Below are positions 16,520 to 24,180 of a stretch of DNA of 30,416 nucleotides, piece after piece; position 1 is the stretch's first letter, and each line of letters opens with the position of its first letter. Under the pieces are notes generated by a model. That model saw only the letters and a program-made list of their open reading frames with translations. It was not told where the DNA came from and did not search any database. Location: NCBI GenBank assembly GCA_964416365.1, contig CAYQDO010000008.1, forward strand, positions 1 through 30,416, read 5' to 3'. This DNA comes from DUUS01 sp964416365 (GTDB lineage Bacteria > Bacillota_I > Bacilli_A > RF39 > UBA660). The translations under genes and the position numbers were made by a program.

Positions 16520-18121
16520 ATGGACACTATTATTAAAGAAATTAACGAAAGTCTATCAAAAATATTAAGCGATTTGGATAACCGTAGATTAGTCAGCCAA
16601 AAAGATTTAGATGTTGTCACTGCTAAAATAAATGAAAAAGTAGATGAAGCAAAAGAATATAAAGCCGAAGTTGATAATGCCAAAAGCAAAATTAAGGATT
16701 TAGAAAAAGAAATCGAAGCTTTAGAAATAGATCTAAATGATTTAAATGAACGATTTGGTAAAAAAGATTTTAATGTAACTTTAGAAGCCGGAAATCGGGA
16801 AATTAATGCTAAAATTATGGAAAAACAAAATCAAATCACTAAGTATCGTCAAAAAATTGCTGAACTAACTGAGCGTGCTAGAAGCATTAAAGATTTATTG
16901 ATTAATCTAAAGAAAGATAAAAAAATCAAAGAGGAAAGATTAGATATTTTGAATAAAACTTATGAATACTATAGTGAATCTTTAAATAGAATAATAGAGC
17001 ATGCCAAAAATAATCCTAACTCTTTAAATGTTTATAATGTTAGCTATCCAAATTTAAACTTTGAAGTTACTGGTGAACCTTTAACTCAGGTATTTGATGA
17101 AATAGAATCAATGGAAAATGAAAATAATGAAGATGACACATCAAATGATGAATTAACTGAGGAAGAAGAAGCTAACTTAAATGATATTTTTGAAAAACTA
17201 AAAAATAAAACTTCTGATTTAGAAAAATTAAATAAAAGTATCGATGAAGAATATAAAAACATTTTTGGAGAAGAAAATCTAGGAACTGAAGAAGTAGAAG
17301 CCGATTTAAATATAACCGAAACTGATTTAAATACGCCAATTGAAACCCCAAATATTTTTGATAATGCAGCTTCAGAAGATAATCTTGATATTCCAGATAT
17401 ATTTGGTAATGGTGTTGATAATTCAACTGACGTACCAGATAACATAGCTTATTTCTTTTCTGAATTTGGTTTAGATTTCAATAAATTTACTAATGATAAT
17501 CAAGAAATAATTAAAAATATTTTTGATGAAAATCATTTTCGTAAAATCTTAGAGATTTTAAAAAATAATCAAATTAATTTAGAGAAGGTTTACAATGCTG
17601 TTAAATTATTAGAAAAAGGAATACCAGAGGAATTAGATCAAATTTTAACTAAATTATTACTAGCTGAACAAACTAAACTAAATGTTGAATATGTTCTTAA
17701 TAATTTAGGTAACATAACTAGTGCTAATTTAAATGAAGTTATTAATAGTTATGGACCGAATATCAAAGATGCTGAAATTACCGATATAATAATGAAAGCG
17801 GAAAATTTATCAGGTAATTTCGAAATAGAAGAACCAAAATACTTATATGATTATGGTTATACCAATGATGATTTAACGATAATTGAAAACAATACTAAAC
17901 ATGATATTTGGATAAAAATTACTAGTTTTCCAGAAATCATTAAAGCTAATTATGAATACTTACAAAGTGTTGGAATTAATAATTTAAAGGATAGTTTTAT
18001 GGGATATTCCCACATATTTACTAAAGATCCGGATAAATTTAAAGCCATTTTTGTTAAATACGATCAAAATGATTTAATCAGATGCATGGAAAAAAATCCG
18101 GCAGTCATTGAAAAACTATAA
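16520..18121 (+). CDS. Unrecognised acidic coiled-coil protein
   Basis: I do not recognise this 533-residue protein. Residues 1-150 are rich in charged heptads (EVDNAKSKIKDLEKEIEALE; KYRQKIAELTERARSIKD) and should form a long coiled coil. Residues about 190-300 are a strongly acidic, low-complexity linker containing two related short blocks (TPNIFDNA and IPDIFGNG). Residues about 305-533 are helical and end with FKAIFVKYDQNDLIRCMEKN, with a loose repeat feel of 30-40 residues (LEKVYNAVKLLEKG; LNEVINSYGPNIKDAE). No signal peptide or membrane segment, so cytoplasmic. The very strong ribosome site AAGGAGG and its own promoter and terminator suggest a well-expressed monocistronic gene. A structural or segregation role is possible but unsupported. 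Confidence 0.85.
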   Translation: MDTIIKEINESLSKILSDLDNRRLVSQKDLDVVTAKINEKVDEAKEYKAEVDNAKSKIKDLEKEIEALEIDLNDLNERFGKKDFNVTLEAGNREINAKIMEKQNQITKYRQKIAELTERARSIKDLLINLKKDKKIKEERLDILNKTYEYYSESLNRIIEHAKNNPNSLNVYNVSYPNLNFEVTGEPLTQVFDEIESMENENNEDDTSNDELTEEEEANLNDIFEKLKNKTSDLEKLNKSIDEEYKNIFGEENLGTEEVEADLNITETDLNTPIETPNIFDNAASEDNLDIPDIFGNGVDNSTDVPDNIAYFFSEFGLDFNKFTNDNQEIIKNIFDENHFRKILEILKNNQINLEKVYNAVKLLEKGIPEELDQILTKLLLAEQTKLNVEYVLNNLGNITSANLNEVINSYGPNIKDAEITDIIMKAENLSGNFEIEEPKYLYDYGYTNDDLTIIENNTKHDIWIKITSFPEIIKANYEYLQSVGINNLKDSFMGYSHIFTKDPDKFKAIFVKYDQNDLIRCMEKNPAVIEKL

Positions 18122-18143
18122 GAGTCAATTAGACTCTTTTTTT
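18120..18143 (+). terminator. Terminator after the coiled-coil gene
   Basis: Stem AAGAGTC / GACTCTT with loop AATTA, then T's. Confidence 0.85.
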
Positions 18144-18199
18144 GTTTGTTAAAGAAGTGTCTAATAACGTTAAGTTTACATTCAAAATATAAAAATTTA

Positions 18200-18208
18200 T
18201 GTTATAAT
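18200..18208 (+). promoter_or_regulatory. Extended -10 promoter of the dockerin/cohesin operon
   Basis: TGTTATAAT, 25 nt before ATG 18234. There is no good -35 hexamer at the standard distance. Confidence 0.6.
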
Positions 18209-18233
18209 TATTCTGAGGAAGTAGGTGGTAAAA

Positions 18234-20261
18234 ATGAAGAAAAGTTTAGTGATTTACACTGTATTAATTTTTTCGTTTTTTATCATGCCTACTGTTCTAG
18301 CGGATACTACCTATGTTCATGGTACAATCACTTATGATCCTGATGATAAAAGAGCGGTTGTTTTAAGAAGTAATCCTAATGATGATATATCAAGAGTTAA
18401 AGATCATGAAGGTAATAATGTAAGTATTAATTATCCTTTTACATTTGAAATCCTAGGCGAAGAATTGACTTACTATAAATCCAAAGTTCAGTATTACGGA
18501 GAGTATTATATTGGTTATATTCCTAAAAAATATGCAACTAAATTAGGAAATTATATAGTCAAAGATGAAACATTCGAAGCAATGCGTAATTTGGGTTTTG
18601 ATGATACTTACGCATCTAAATTAGCAGTGCTAAAAACAATATATCCAGAGTGGGAATTTATACCTTATGAGGTAAATTATGATTATAGTATTGTTGTAGA
18701 TAGAGAATCAAGACCTGTAAGTAATAATTTAATTTCGACTGGAAATTTAGCTTTAGTAAGTACCGAAGACGGATCCTTAAAACCGGATGGTACTTATCAA
18801 AAATATGATAATGGTTTATACGTTGCTTCTAAGCAAACGATAGCTTTCTACTTAGATCCAAGGAATTTTCTTAATGATAATTATATTTTCATGTTTGAAG
18901 CATTACAGTACAATGAAAGAGCTCATCATTTAGCAATACCTGCTTTAAATGAAATTTTAAGAGCGACTTTTATGGAAAAAAAGACATTTGCTTGTAAAGA
19001 TGGCTTTGCGATTTGTCATAATAATCCAGATGCTCAAATTCCTAAAAATTTCTCTGAAATTTTTTTAGAAGCCGGTAATTTAAATAAAATTAATCCTATT
19101 CATTTAGCAACCAGAGTATATATTGAACAAGGAAAAGGTACATCATCAATTATTAGTGGCAATGGTTATAATGAAGAATATGTAGGATACTATAACTTTT
19201 TCAATATTGCAGCGTCTGGAAACAAAGCAGGAACTATTGTCAGTAATGCTCTAAAAAGTGCTTATAACAGGGGTTGGAATAGCCCTTATGCATCTATTTT
19301 AGGTGGTTCAGAGTTTGTGGGAAAATGGTATATTTATTATGATAAAGAGAATCTTCTAAATAATCAGGATACCGTTTATTTTCAGAAATTTGATGTGGTA
19401 GGAAATAATCCCACTTTTTATTATCAATATCAGCAAAATATTTTAGCTCCTTATTCTGAATCATCAATAATGAGTACTGGATATAAAGTAGGTGATGTAA
19501 TAAATTTACCATATAAGTTTAAAATACCTATTTATAAATATATGCCTGCTGAAACGACTTTAAGTGCTGAAGGTAGTTACGATGCTAATCTAAAAAGCTT
19601 AAATATTACCGGATGCTTATTAATGCCATCCTTTTCAAGTAGTGCAATATCTTATACTTGTGCTGTAACAAAAGATGTAACAAAAGTAACAGTTACAGCA
19701 AAAGCTACTTCCAATTCTGCAACTATCTCTGGTTTAGGCCAAGTTGAGATTCCAAATATGGAAAATAATATAAACATTGTAGTTACAAGTGGAAACGGCA
19801 GTGTAACTAAAACTTATACAGTAAAAATTAAAAAAGCTGATTTAAATGAACTCACTCCTGATGATATTATGTCAAGATTACAAATAAATAATAATGCAGG
19901 TGCACTAAGTGGTTTTACTTTAGGAACAAATGGTAGTGATTTTATTAATACAATAAAAGCTAGTTATCCAAGTGTTGCTGCCCAAGTAACAAAAGAAAAC
20001 ACTTTGGGCACTGGGACTAACATTATAATTAATAATAATGGTTCTAAAACATATACTGTATTAATTTATGGTGATAATAACGGTGATGGTATTATTGATA
20101 TCTTAGATTTATTAAAGGTTCAAAAACATCTTATAGGTGCCGATAAATTAAAAGATCTTTATTCAACTGCCTCAGATGTTAATAAAGATGGTATTATAGA
20201 TATTTTAGATTTATTATTAATCCAAAAGAATATCTTAGGTTCAGGTCAAATAACCCAATAG
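18234..20261 (+). CDS. Secreted glucosaminidase with cadherin-like and dockerin domains
   Basis: A 675-residue exported peptidoglycan hydrolase. Signal peptide 1-23 (cleavage likely after VLA); an SH3b-like region about 27-105; a beta-N-acetylglucosaminidase domain about 110-400 (LKTIYPEWEF, TRVYIEQGKGTSS with likely catalytic E298, YYNFFNIAASG, GWNSPYASILGG); a cadherin-like beta-sandwich about 440-535 (LKSLNITG...YTVKIKK). A C-terminal type I dockerin follows (about 612-670), with two Ca2+ loops: DNNGDGIIDILD and DVNKDGIIDILD, each followed by a helix. The enzyme should cut glycan strands between GlcNAc and MurNAc. The dockerin implies that it is held by a cohesin, and the next gene encodes one. 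GTG 18225 is also in frame, but it lies inside the ribosome site AGGTGG; ATG 18234 is preferred. Confidence 0.9.
   Translation: MKKSLVIYTVLIFSFFIMPTVLADTTYVHGTITYDPDDKRAVVLRSNPNDDISRVKDHEGNNVSINYPFTFEILGEELTYYKSKVQYYGEYYIGYIPKKYATKLGNYIVKDETFEAMRNLGFDDTYASKLAVLKTIYPEWEFIPYEVNYDYSIVVDRESRPVSNNLISTGNLALVSTEDGSLKPDGTYQKYDNGLYVASKQTIAFYLDPRNFLNDNYIFMFEALQYNERAHHLAIPALNEILRATFMEKKTFACKDGFAICHNNPDAQIPKNFSEIFLEAGNLNKINPIHLATRVYIEQGKGTSSIISGNGYNEEYVGYYNFFNIAASGNKAGTIVSNALKSAYNRGWNSPYASILGGSEFVGKWYIYYDKENLLNNQDTVYFQKFDVVGNNPTFYYQYQQNILAPYSESSIMSTGYKVGDVINLPYKFKIPIYKYMPAETTLSAEGSYDANLKSLNITGCLLMPSFSSSAISYTCAVTKDVTKVTVTAKATSNSATISGLGQVEIPNMENNINIVVTSGNGSVTKTYTVKIKKADLNELTPDDIMSRLQINNNAGALSGFTLGTNGSDFINTIKASYPSVAAQVTKENTLGTGTNIIINNNGSKTYTVLIYGDNNGDGIIDILDLLKVQKHLIGADKLKDLYSTASDVNKDGIIDILDLLLIQKNILGSGQITQ
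20085..20240 (+). repeat. Duplicated dockerin F-hand motif
   Basis: Two 54-bp near-identical copies, 20085-20138 and 20187-20240, encode DGIIDILDLLKVQKHLIG and DGIIDILDLLLIQKNILG. The duplication is the hallmark of dockerins. Confidence 0.85.
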
Positions 20262-20273
20262 AAAGAGGAAAAT

Positions 20274-21563
20274 ATGAAAAAAAGAATATTATTAATTTTA
20301 ACAATTATTAGTTTAATATTTCCTATTACGGTTAGTGCAGCAAGTGGTAGCGTTAAAGCCAGTGTGTCATCAACAAAAGTTACTTTGAATAATACTTTTA
20401 ATGTTACAGTCAAAGTTAGCAGTGATGTTCCTCTTGGATCATGGCAATTTAATATTGAATACGATTCATCAAAGCTTAATTTAGTTAGTGGTGATCCTAG
20501 AATAGTTGGTTATGGTGATGGCACTTTTAATACCAAATCATATACCTATAGATTTAAATCTGTAGGGTTAGGATCGGCAACTGTTTCTGTAACGAATGCT
20601 AAAATAGCTGATTATGATACAGTATCTTATATAAATACAGCAACTGGTGGAGTAACTGTTTCAATCAGTGAGCCTGTGCAAATCATATACTCTTCGGATA
20701 ACAATTTAACATCATTAAATGTGGAAAATTATGAATTATCTCCTGAGTTTAATAAAAACACTTTAGAATATTCAGTAATAACAGCGCCAGGAACAACATC
20801 CGTATCAATTAAAGCTAAAGCTTCTCATAGTAAAGCTAAAATTAGTGGTACAGGAGTAATTGATATAGTTGAAGGGGACAATATTTTACCCGTTGTTGTA
20901 ACAGCGGAAAATGGTGCTAAAAAAACTTACAACATTAAAGTAACTGTTCCGGAAAAAGAACCGGTCAAAATAGAAGATTATAGTATATTGCGTAAACTTC
21001 CTGAAGAAAAACCTGAATATTTTACAGAACAAAAAATTACTATTAATGAAGAAGAAATAGCGGCCCTACACAATGAAAAGCTAGATTTTACTTTGGTTTA
21101 TGCTAAATATAAAGAAGAAAATCCTATATATTATGAATTTAAAAATAATCAGATTAAAGACAAATTTATTTCCATAAAAAGTGGATTATTAACAATTAGA
21201 TTAATAGAAAGTGACAAATTACCATTAAAAGAACTAAAGAAAGAAACTATAAAATTAAATAATCACGATTATAATGCTTATAAACTCTATGATAAAAGCA
21301 ATTTTTGGATAGTTTATGGTACTGATTTAATTACTGGTAAATCTAATTTCTATAGTTATGATAGTACGAATAATACTTTACAAATTTTTGATACAAAGCC
21401 ATATGAAGATTTATATAATAGGTTAAACGATCGAACTTTAATTATTTATGCTTTAGGTAGTGCTATTGTAATATTAATTTTAATTACTATTTTATTAGGA
21501 AAAAATAAATCAAAAATAAAAAAGATTGAAACTAAATTAGAAACTAAAAAAAGTAAAAAGTAA
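20274..21563 (+). CDS. Membrane-anchored cohesin-domain protein
   Basis: A 429-residue exported protein. Signal peptide 1-22 (SAA). Residues about 25-132 match the cohesin fold: VKVSSDVPLGSWQFNIEYD, then SKLNLVSGD and a series of short strands ending GGVTVSIS. A cadherin-like beta-sandwich follows (about 140-225, LTSLNVENYELSPEFNKNT..YNIKVTV), similar to the one in the preceding enzyme. A region of unknown fold (230-385), one membrane helix (about 388-408, LIIYALGSAIVILILITILL) and a Lys-rich cytoplasmic tail complete it. The architecture puts the cohesin outside the cell with the C-terminus anchored. It lies 12 nt after the dockerin-bearing glucosaminidase with its own ribosome site (AGAGG), so the obvious inference is that it docks that enzyme at the surface. 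The dockerin-cohesin pairing is inferred from context and not shown. Confidence 0.85.
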   Translation: MKKRILLILTIISLIFPITVSAASGSVKASVSSTKVTLNNTFNVTVKVSSDVPLGSWQFNIEYDSSKLNLVSGDPRIVGYGDGTFNTKSYTYRFKSVGLGSATVSVTNAKIADYDTVSYINTATGGVTVSISEPVQIIYSSDNNLTSLNVENYELSPEFNKNTLEYSVITAPGTTSVSIKAKASHSKAKISGTGVIDIVEGDNILPVVVTAENGAKKTYNIKVTVPEKEPVKIEDYSILRKLPEEKPEYFTEQKITINEEEIAALHNEKLDFTLVYAKYKEENPIYYEFKNNQIKDKFISIKSGLLTIRLIESDKLPLKELKKETIKLNNHDYNAYKLYDKSNFWIVYGTDLITGKSNFYSYDSTNNTLQIFDTKPYEDLYNRLNDRTLIIYALGSAIVILILITILLGKNKSKIKKIETKLETKKSKK

Positions 21564-21583
21564 TGATTAACTCATTATTTTTT
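21561..21583 (+). terminator. Terminator after the cohesin gene
   Basis: Stem TAATGA / TCATTA with loop TTAAC, then T's. It starts at the stop codon and runs directly into the recX promoter. Confidence 0.7.
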
Positions 21584-21591
21584 GTTATAAT
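21583..21591 (+). promoter_or_regulatory. Extended -10 promoter of recX
   Basis: TGTTATAAT begins at the last T of the preceding terminator. The predicted start is near 21598, leaving a leader of about 8 nt and no clear ribosome site. Confidence 0.6.
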
Positions 21592-21605
21592 GTTTTTGAT
21601 GGTTT

Positions 21606-22358
21606 ATGAAAATAGTATCTTATAAAAAAGTTAAAGGTAATGAATACGAATTATTATTAGATAATGATGTAAAAATTAGATTACATGATGATCTAATTAT
21701 TAAGTATGAATTACTTTTAAAAAAAGAGATAGCTGAAGAAAGATTAACTAAAATTGTAGCGGATAATGACAGTTTAAATGCCTACTATCTAGCTTTGAAA
21801 TATTTAGGTAAGAAAATGCGTTCGGCGCTAGAAATTAAAAACTATCTTCATAAAAAAGAATTTGATGCCAAGATAGTAGAAGAAACTGTTAATAAATTAA
21901 CTAAAGAAAACTATTTAAATAATGAGCAATTTATGTTTAGTTATATAAATGATCAATTTAATTTAACATATAATGGGCCAGAGAAAATAAAACAAAGTCT
22001 TATTAAATTAGGTATAAAAGAAGAACAAATAGTAATTGATAAAGATTTCAGGGAAAAGATTAAAGCTTTAATAGTTAAAAAAGTGAAATTAAATCATAAA
22101 TTAAGTACTAATGCTTTAAAACAAAATATAATTAATTACTTAATTAATCTAGGTTATCGTAAAGAAGATTTTATGGAAGAACTTGATAGTATTAAGTCTG
22201 ATGATAAATCTTTAATCAAAAAAGATTATGATAAGATTTTAAAAAAATATCAAAATAAATATGATTCATTTCAGTTAAAAATGAAAATCAAAGAAAAATT
22301 ATATCAAAAGGGCTATTCCCAAGATTTGATAAATGAATGGATAGAGGAGAGTTTATGA
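21606..22358 (+). CDS. recX: RecX regulatory protein
   Basis: RecX binds the RecA filament and limits recombination and SOS signalling. The 250-residue protein has the three-helix repeat pattern of the family: ALKYLGKKMRSALEIKNYLHKK (about residues 62-83), the block IVEETVNKLTKENYLNNEQF, and GPEKIKQSLIKLGI, followed by further RecX-like helical repeats. The length resembles the longer Firmicutes RecX (about 260). Only ATG 21606 fits; it has no strong Shine-Dalgarno and a very short leader, so initiation may be unusual. The stop overlaps the following gene as ATGA. It is separated from recA by about 19 kb. Confidence 0.88.
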   Translation: MKIVSYKKVKGNEYELLLDNDVKIRLHDDLIIKYELLLKKEIAEERLTKIVADNDSLNAYYLALKYLGKKMRSALEIKNYLHKKEFDAKIVEETVNKLTKENYLNNEQFMFSYINDQFNLTYNGPEKIKQSLIKLGIKEEQIVIDKDFREKIKALIVKKVKLNHKLSTNALKQNIINYLINLGYRKEDFMEELDSIKSDDKSLIKKDYDKILKKYQNKYDSFQLKMKIKEKLYQKGYSQDLINEWIEESL

Positions 22359-22654
22359 AATTAAAATATCAAAGATTAGCAAAAGAAGAAAAGCAAAAAA
22401 TCAAATCAGATTTTTTAAAAACTAAAGAAAGTATTACTTATGAGAAAGCTCATAAAATATTTGTATTATCTATTATCGGTATAATTGTATCTATAGCTAG
22501 CTTTATATTTGATGTTTTCTTTAAATCAGAAACATTCAGTTTTGTATTAGATGGTTTATTACTTATCTTTTCAATTACCTTTTTAATCATAATGTATAAT
22601 ATTAAGTTAAATGAAATAAATAAATATGTTATAAATAAAAAAGCAAAAAAATAA
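22355..22654 (+). CDS. Small two-span membrane protein, unknown
   Basis: A 99-residue protein of no recognised family. A charged N-terminal helix (1-32, LKYQRLAKEEKQKIKSDF) is followed by two hydrophobic segments (about 35-53 and 60-82) and a basic tail. The start overlaps the recX stop as ATGA, with GAGGAGA upstream, so it is translationally coupled to recX. An in-frame ATG 18 nt upstream lies before that ribosome site and is not preferred. No function can be assigned. Confidence 0.75.
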   Translation: MKLKYQRLAKEEKQKIKSDFLKTKESITYEKAHKIFVLSIIGIIVSIASFIFDVFFKSETFSFVLDGLLLIFSITFLIIMYNIKLNEINKYVINKKAKK

Positions 22655-22675
22655 TCCTCAATTTGAGGATTTTTT
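22653..22675 (+). terminator. Terminator of the recX operon
   Basis: Stem AATCCTCA / TGAGGATT with loop ATT, then T's. Confidence 0.85.
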
Positions 22676-22722
22676 ATTATTTATAAATAAATGATATTAA
22701 AAATGCCAATTAAATTAGACTA

Positions 22723-22748
22723 CAAAAAAAACCATACTGAGTATGGTT
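22723..22748 (-). terminator. Terminator of prsA
   Basis: On the minus strand, the inverted repeat AACCATA / TATGGTT around CTCAG is followed by a T-run. Confidence 0.8.
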
Positions 22749-22752
22749 ATAA

Positions 22753-23769
22753 TTACTTGTCTTGAGTTCTGTATGATAATAATTGATTACTTACGTAAGT
22801 AGAATATTTTTTATTAAGTTCAGAATCTTCAATTTTGAAACCATATTCTTTTCTTAATTCAACTAATGCGTTTACTGAAATTGTTTTATCCATAGTTATC
22901 ATTTGCTCTGATAGGGTTTCGATAATTTCATCTTTTTTATCTTTTAAAGCTGGTTTATCTTTTTCACCAGTTTTTAAAATAATGTGGTATCCAAATTTAG
23001 TTTTAACTGGTTCTTTAGTATATGCATTTAATTTTAAAGCAAAGGCAGCTTTTTCAAATTCTGCAGCCATTTGACCAGTACCAAAATATCCTAAGTCTCC
23101 ACCTTTTTCAGAATTACTTTTATCATCTGAATGCTTTTTAGCAAGTTCATCAAAAGATGTGCCTTTATCTAATTCTTTAATGATATTTTCAGCTTTCTTT
23201 TTAGCTTCGTTTTCTAATTTTTTTATTTCATCGTCTTTCATACCTTCTTTAGCATTTACAGCAATTAAGATATGTTTTGCGGAAATATCTCCATAAACTT
23301 CATCTTTATAATATTCTTCGATTTGTTTTTCAGTTATTAAGGTTTTAGCATAATCTTTAATAGCTTTATTACGATAATAACTTATTATTAACATTTCTTC
23401 AAATTTATCAACACTGTTAATTCCATAGTATTGATTTAAAGCTTGAATTAATGCATTTTCATCATAGTTACCATCTTTATCTACATAATATTTTTTAATA
23501 TCTTTGATTTGTTCTTTTGCGCTATCTTCAGCTTCTTTTTCGATTTTTGGATATTCCTTTAATAGAATATTTTTATCAATCATATCAACTAAAATGCTTA
23601 GAGCATAATCTTCTTTTAAAACATTGTACAAGTCATCTACGCTGATATTAATTGTTTCATCTTTTTCAAATGAAACGACGGCTTCCTTTCCATTTGCAAG
23701 TTTTGGTGCCTTGCCACAACCTGCAACTAAGCATAAAATACATAAAATAATAATTAATTTTTTCTTCAT
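22753..23769 (-). CDS. prsA: PrsA-like foldase lipoprotein (parvulin peptidyl-prolyl isomerase)
   Basis: An extracytoplasmic lipoprotein that helps exported proteins fold after secretion. Signal peptide with lipobox LVAGC (lipidated Cys at about 18). The N-terminal chaperone half is helical (about 40-160). The parvulin rotamase domain spans about 160-265: ISAKHILIAV, SFDELAKKHSDD, GGDLGYFGTGQMAAEFEKAAF, TKFGYHIILK. The C-terminal helix returns to the chaperone part. At 338 aa it is slightly longer than B. subtilis PrsA. ATG 23769 has GGAGG 5 nt upstream; an in-frame ATG 12 nt earlier lies before the ribosome site. Secreted clients could include the glucosaminidase and cohesin proteins, but that is inference. 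Confidence 0.92.
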   Translation of the reverse strand: MKKKLIIILCILCLVAGCGKAPKLANGKEAVVSFEKDETINISVDDLYNVLKEDYALSILVDMIDKNILLKEYPKIEKEAEDSAKEQIKDIKKYYVDKDGNYDENALIQALNQYYGINSVDKFEEMLIISYYRNKAIKDYAKTLITEKQIEEYYKDEVYGDISAKHILIAVNAKEGMKDDEIKKLENEAKKKAENIIKELDKGTSFDELAKKHSDDKSNSEKGGDLGYFGTGQMAAEFEKAAFALKLNAYTKEPVKTKFGYHIILKTGEKDKPALKDKKDEIIETLSEQMITMDKTISVNALVELRKEYGFKIEDSELNKKYSTYVSNQLLSYRTQDK

Positions 23770-23791
23770 ATTTTCCTCCATGTCAATTGTT

Positions 23792-23820
23792 ATTATAACA
23801 GTATATTATTTAAAAAACAA
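23792..23820 (-). promoter_or_regulatory. Promoter of prsA
   Basis: Minus strand TTGTTT, 17-nt spacer, TATAAT with TG extension (TGTTATAAT). Confidence 0.75.
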
Positions 23821-23877
23821 GAACACAATTTTGTAAATTTCCATACAATAAAGTGAGATATGAAAAGGAGGGAGAAT

Positions 23878-23973
23878 ATGAACACTTGCTGCAACGTACA
23901 AGGAATTAGCGGAGCTGCTTTTATTCTTGTATTATTTATATTATTAGTGATTATTGTAGGAGCTATTATATAG
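23878..23973 (+). CDS. Tiny transmembrane protein 1 (YjcZ-like, 31 aa)
   Basis: A 31-residue protein: MNTCCNVQGISGAAF, then the hydrophobic ILVLFILLVIIVGAII. The FxLVxLFILLxIIVGA core is that of the tiny bacillar transmembrane proteins (YjcZ family, linked in Bacillus to sporulation or stress). Very strong ribosome site AAAGGAGG. It replaces the usual Gly-rich N-terminus with two adjacent Cys. A second similar gene follows 19 nt later. Membrane insertion is clear; function is unknown. Confidence 0.8.
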   Translation: MNTCCNVQGISGAAFILVLFILLVIIVGAII

Positions 23974-23992
23974 TAAAGGAGGTATAAAAAAA

Positions 23993-24103
23993 ATGTGTAA
24001 AGAAAAGTTCTCTATTGGAAAATTCTGTGGATTAAATAATACTTTTATTATATTAGTCTTATTTATCCTTTTAGCTATTATTCTAGGAGCAGCTTGTTTT
24101 TAA
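23993..24103 (+). CDS. Tiny transmembrane protein 2 (YjcZ-like, 36 aa)
   Basis: A 36-residue relative of the preceding gene: MCKEKFSIGKFCGLNNTF, then IILVLFILLAIILGAACF. It shares the LVLFILLxII.GA core with its neighbour (17 nt of AAAGGAGGT-led leader between them) and has three Cys. The pair looks like a tandem duplication with divergent N-termini, co-transcribed and ended by the terminator at 24114. It may form small membrane oligomers or modulate a membrane partner; this is inference. Confidence 0.78.
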   Translation: MCKEKFSIGKFCGLNNTFIILVLFILLAIILGAACF

Positions 24104-24113
24104 TAGATGTAAG

Positions 24114-24136
24114 AAAGAGGGGAAGCCTCTTTTTTT
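24114..24136 (+). terminator. Terminator after the tiny membrane protein pair
   Basis: AAAGAGG / CCTCTTT with loop GGAAG, then T's. Confidence 0.85.
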
Positions 24137-24149
24137 ATTTGGGATAATA

Positions 24150-24158
24150 TGTTAAAAT
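24150..24158 (+). promoter_or_regulatory. Extended -10 promoter of the HerA-like gene
   Basis: TGTTAAAAT, 22 nt before ATG 24181. The predicted leader is about 16 nt and contains AGGTGA. Confidence 0.5.
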
Positions 24159-24180
24159 TTATTTAGAATAGGTGAATGAT

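Noticed and set aside
17086..17445. Two Ser- or Tyr-rich minus-strand frames inside the coiled-coil gene
   Set aside because: Low-complexity mirror of the acidic linker, without ribosome sites.
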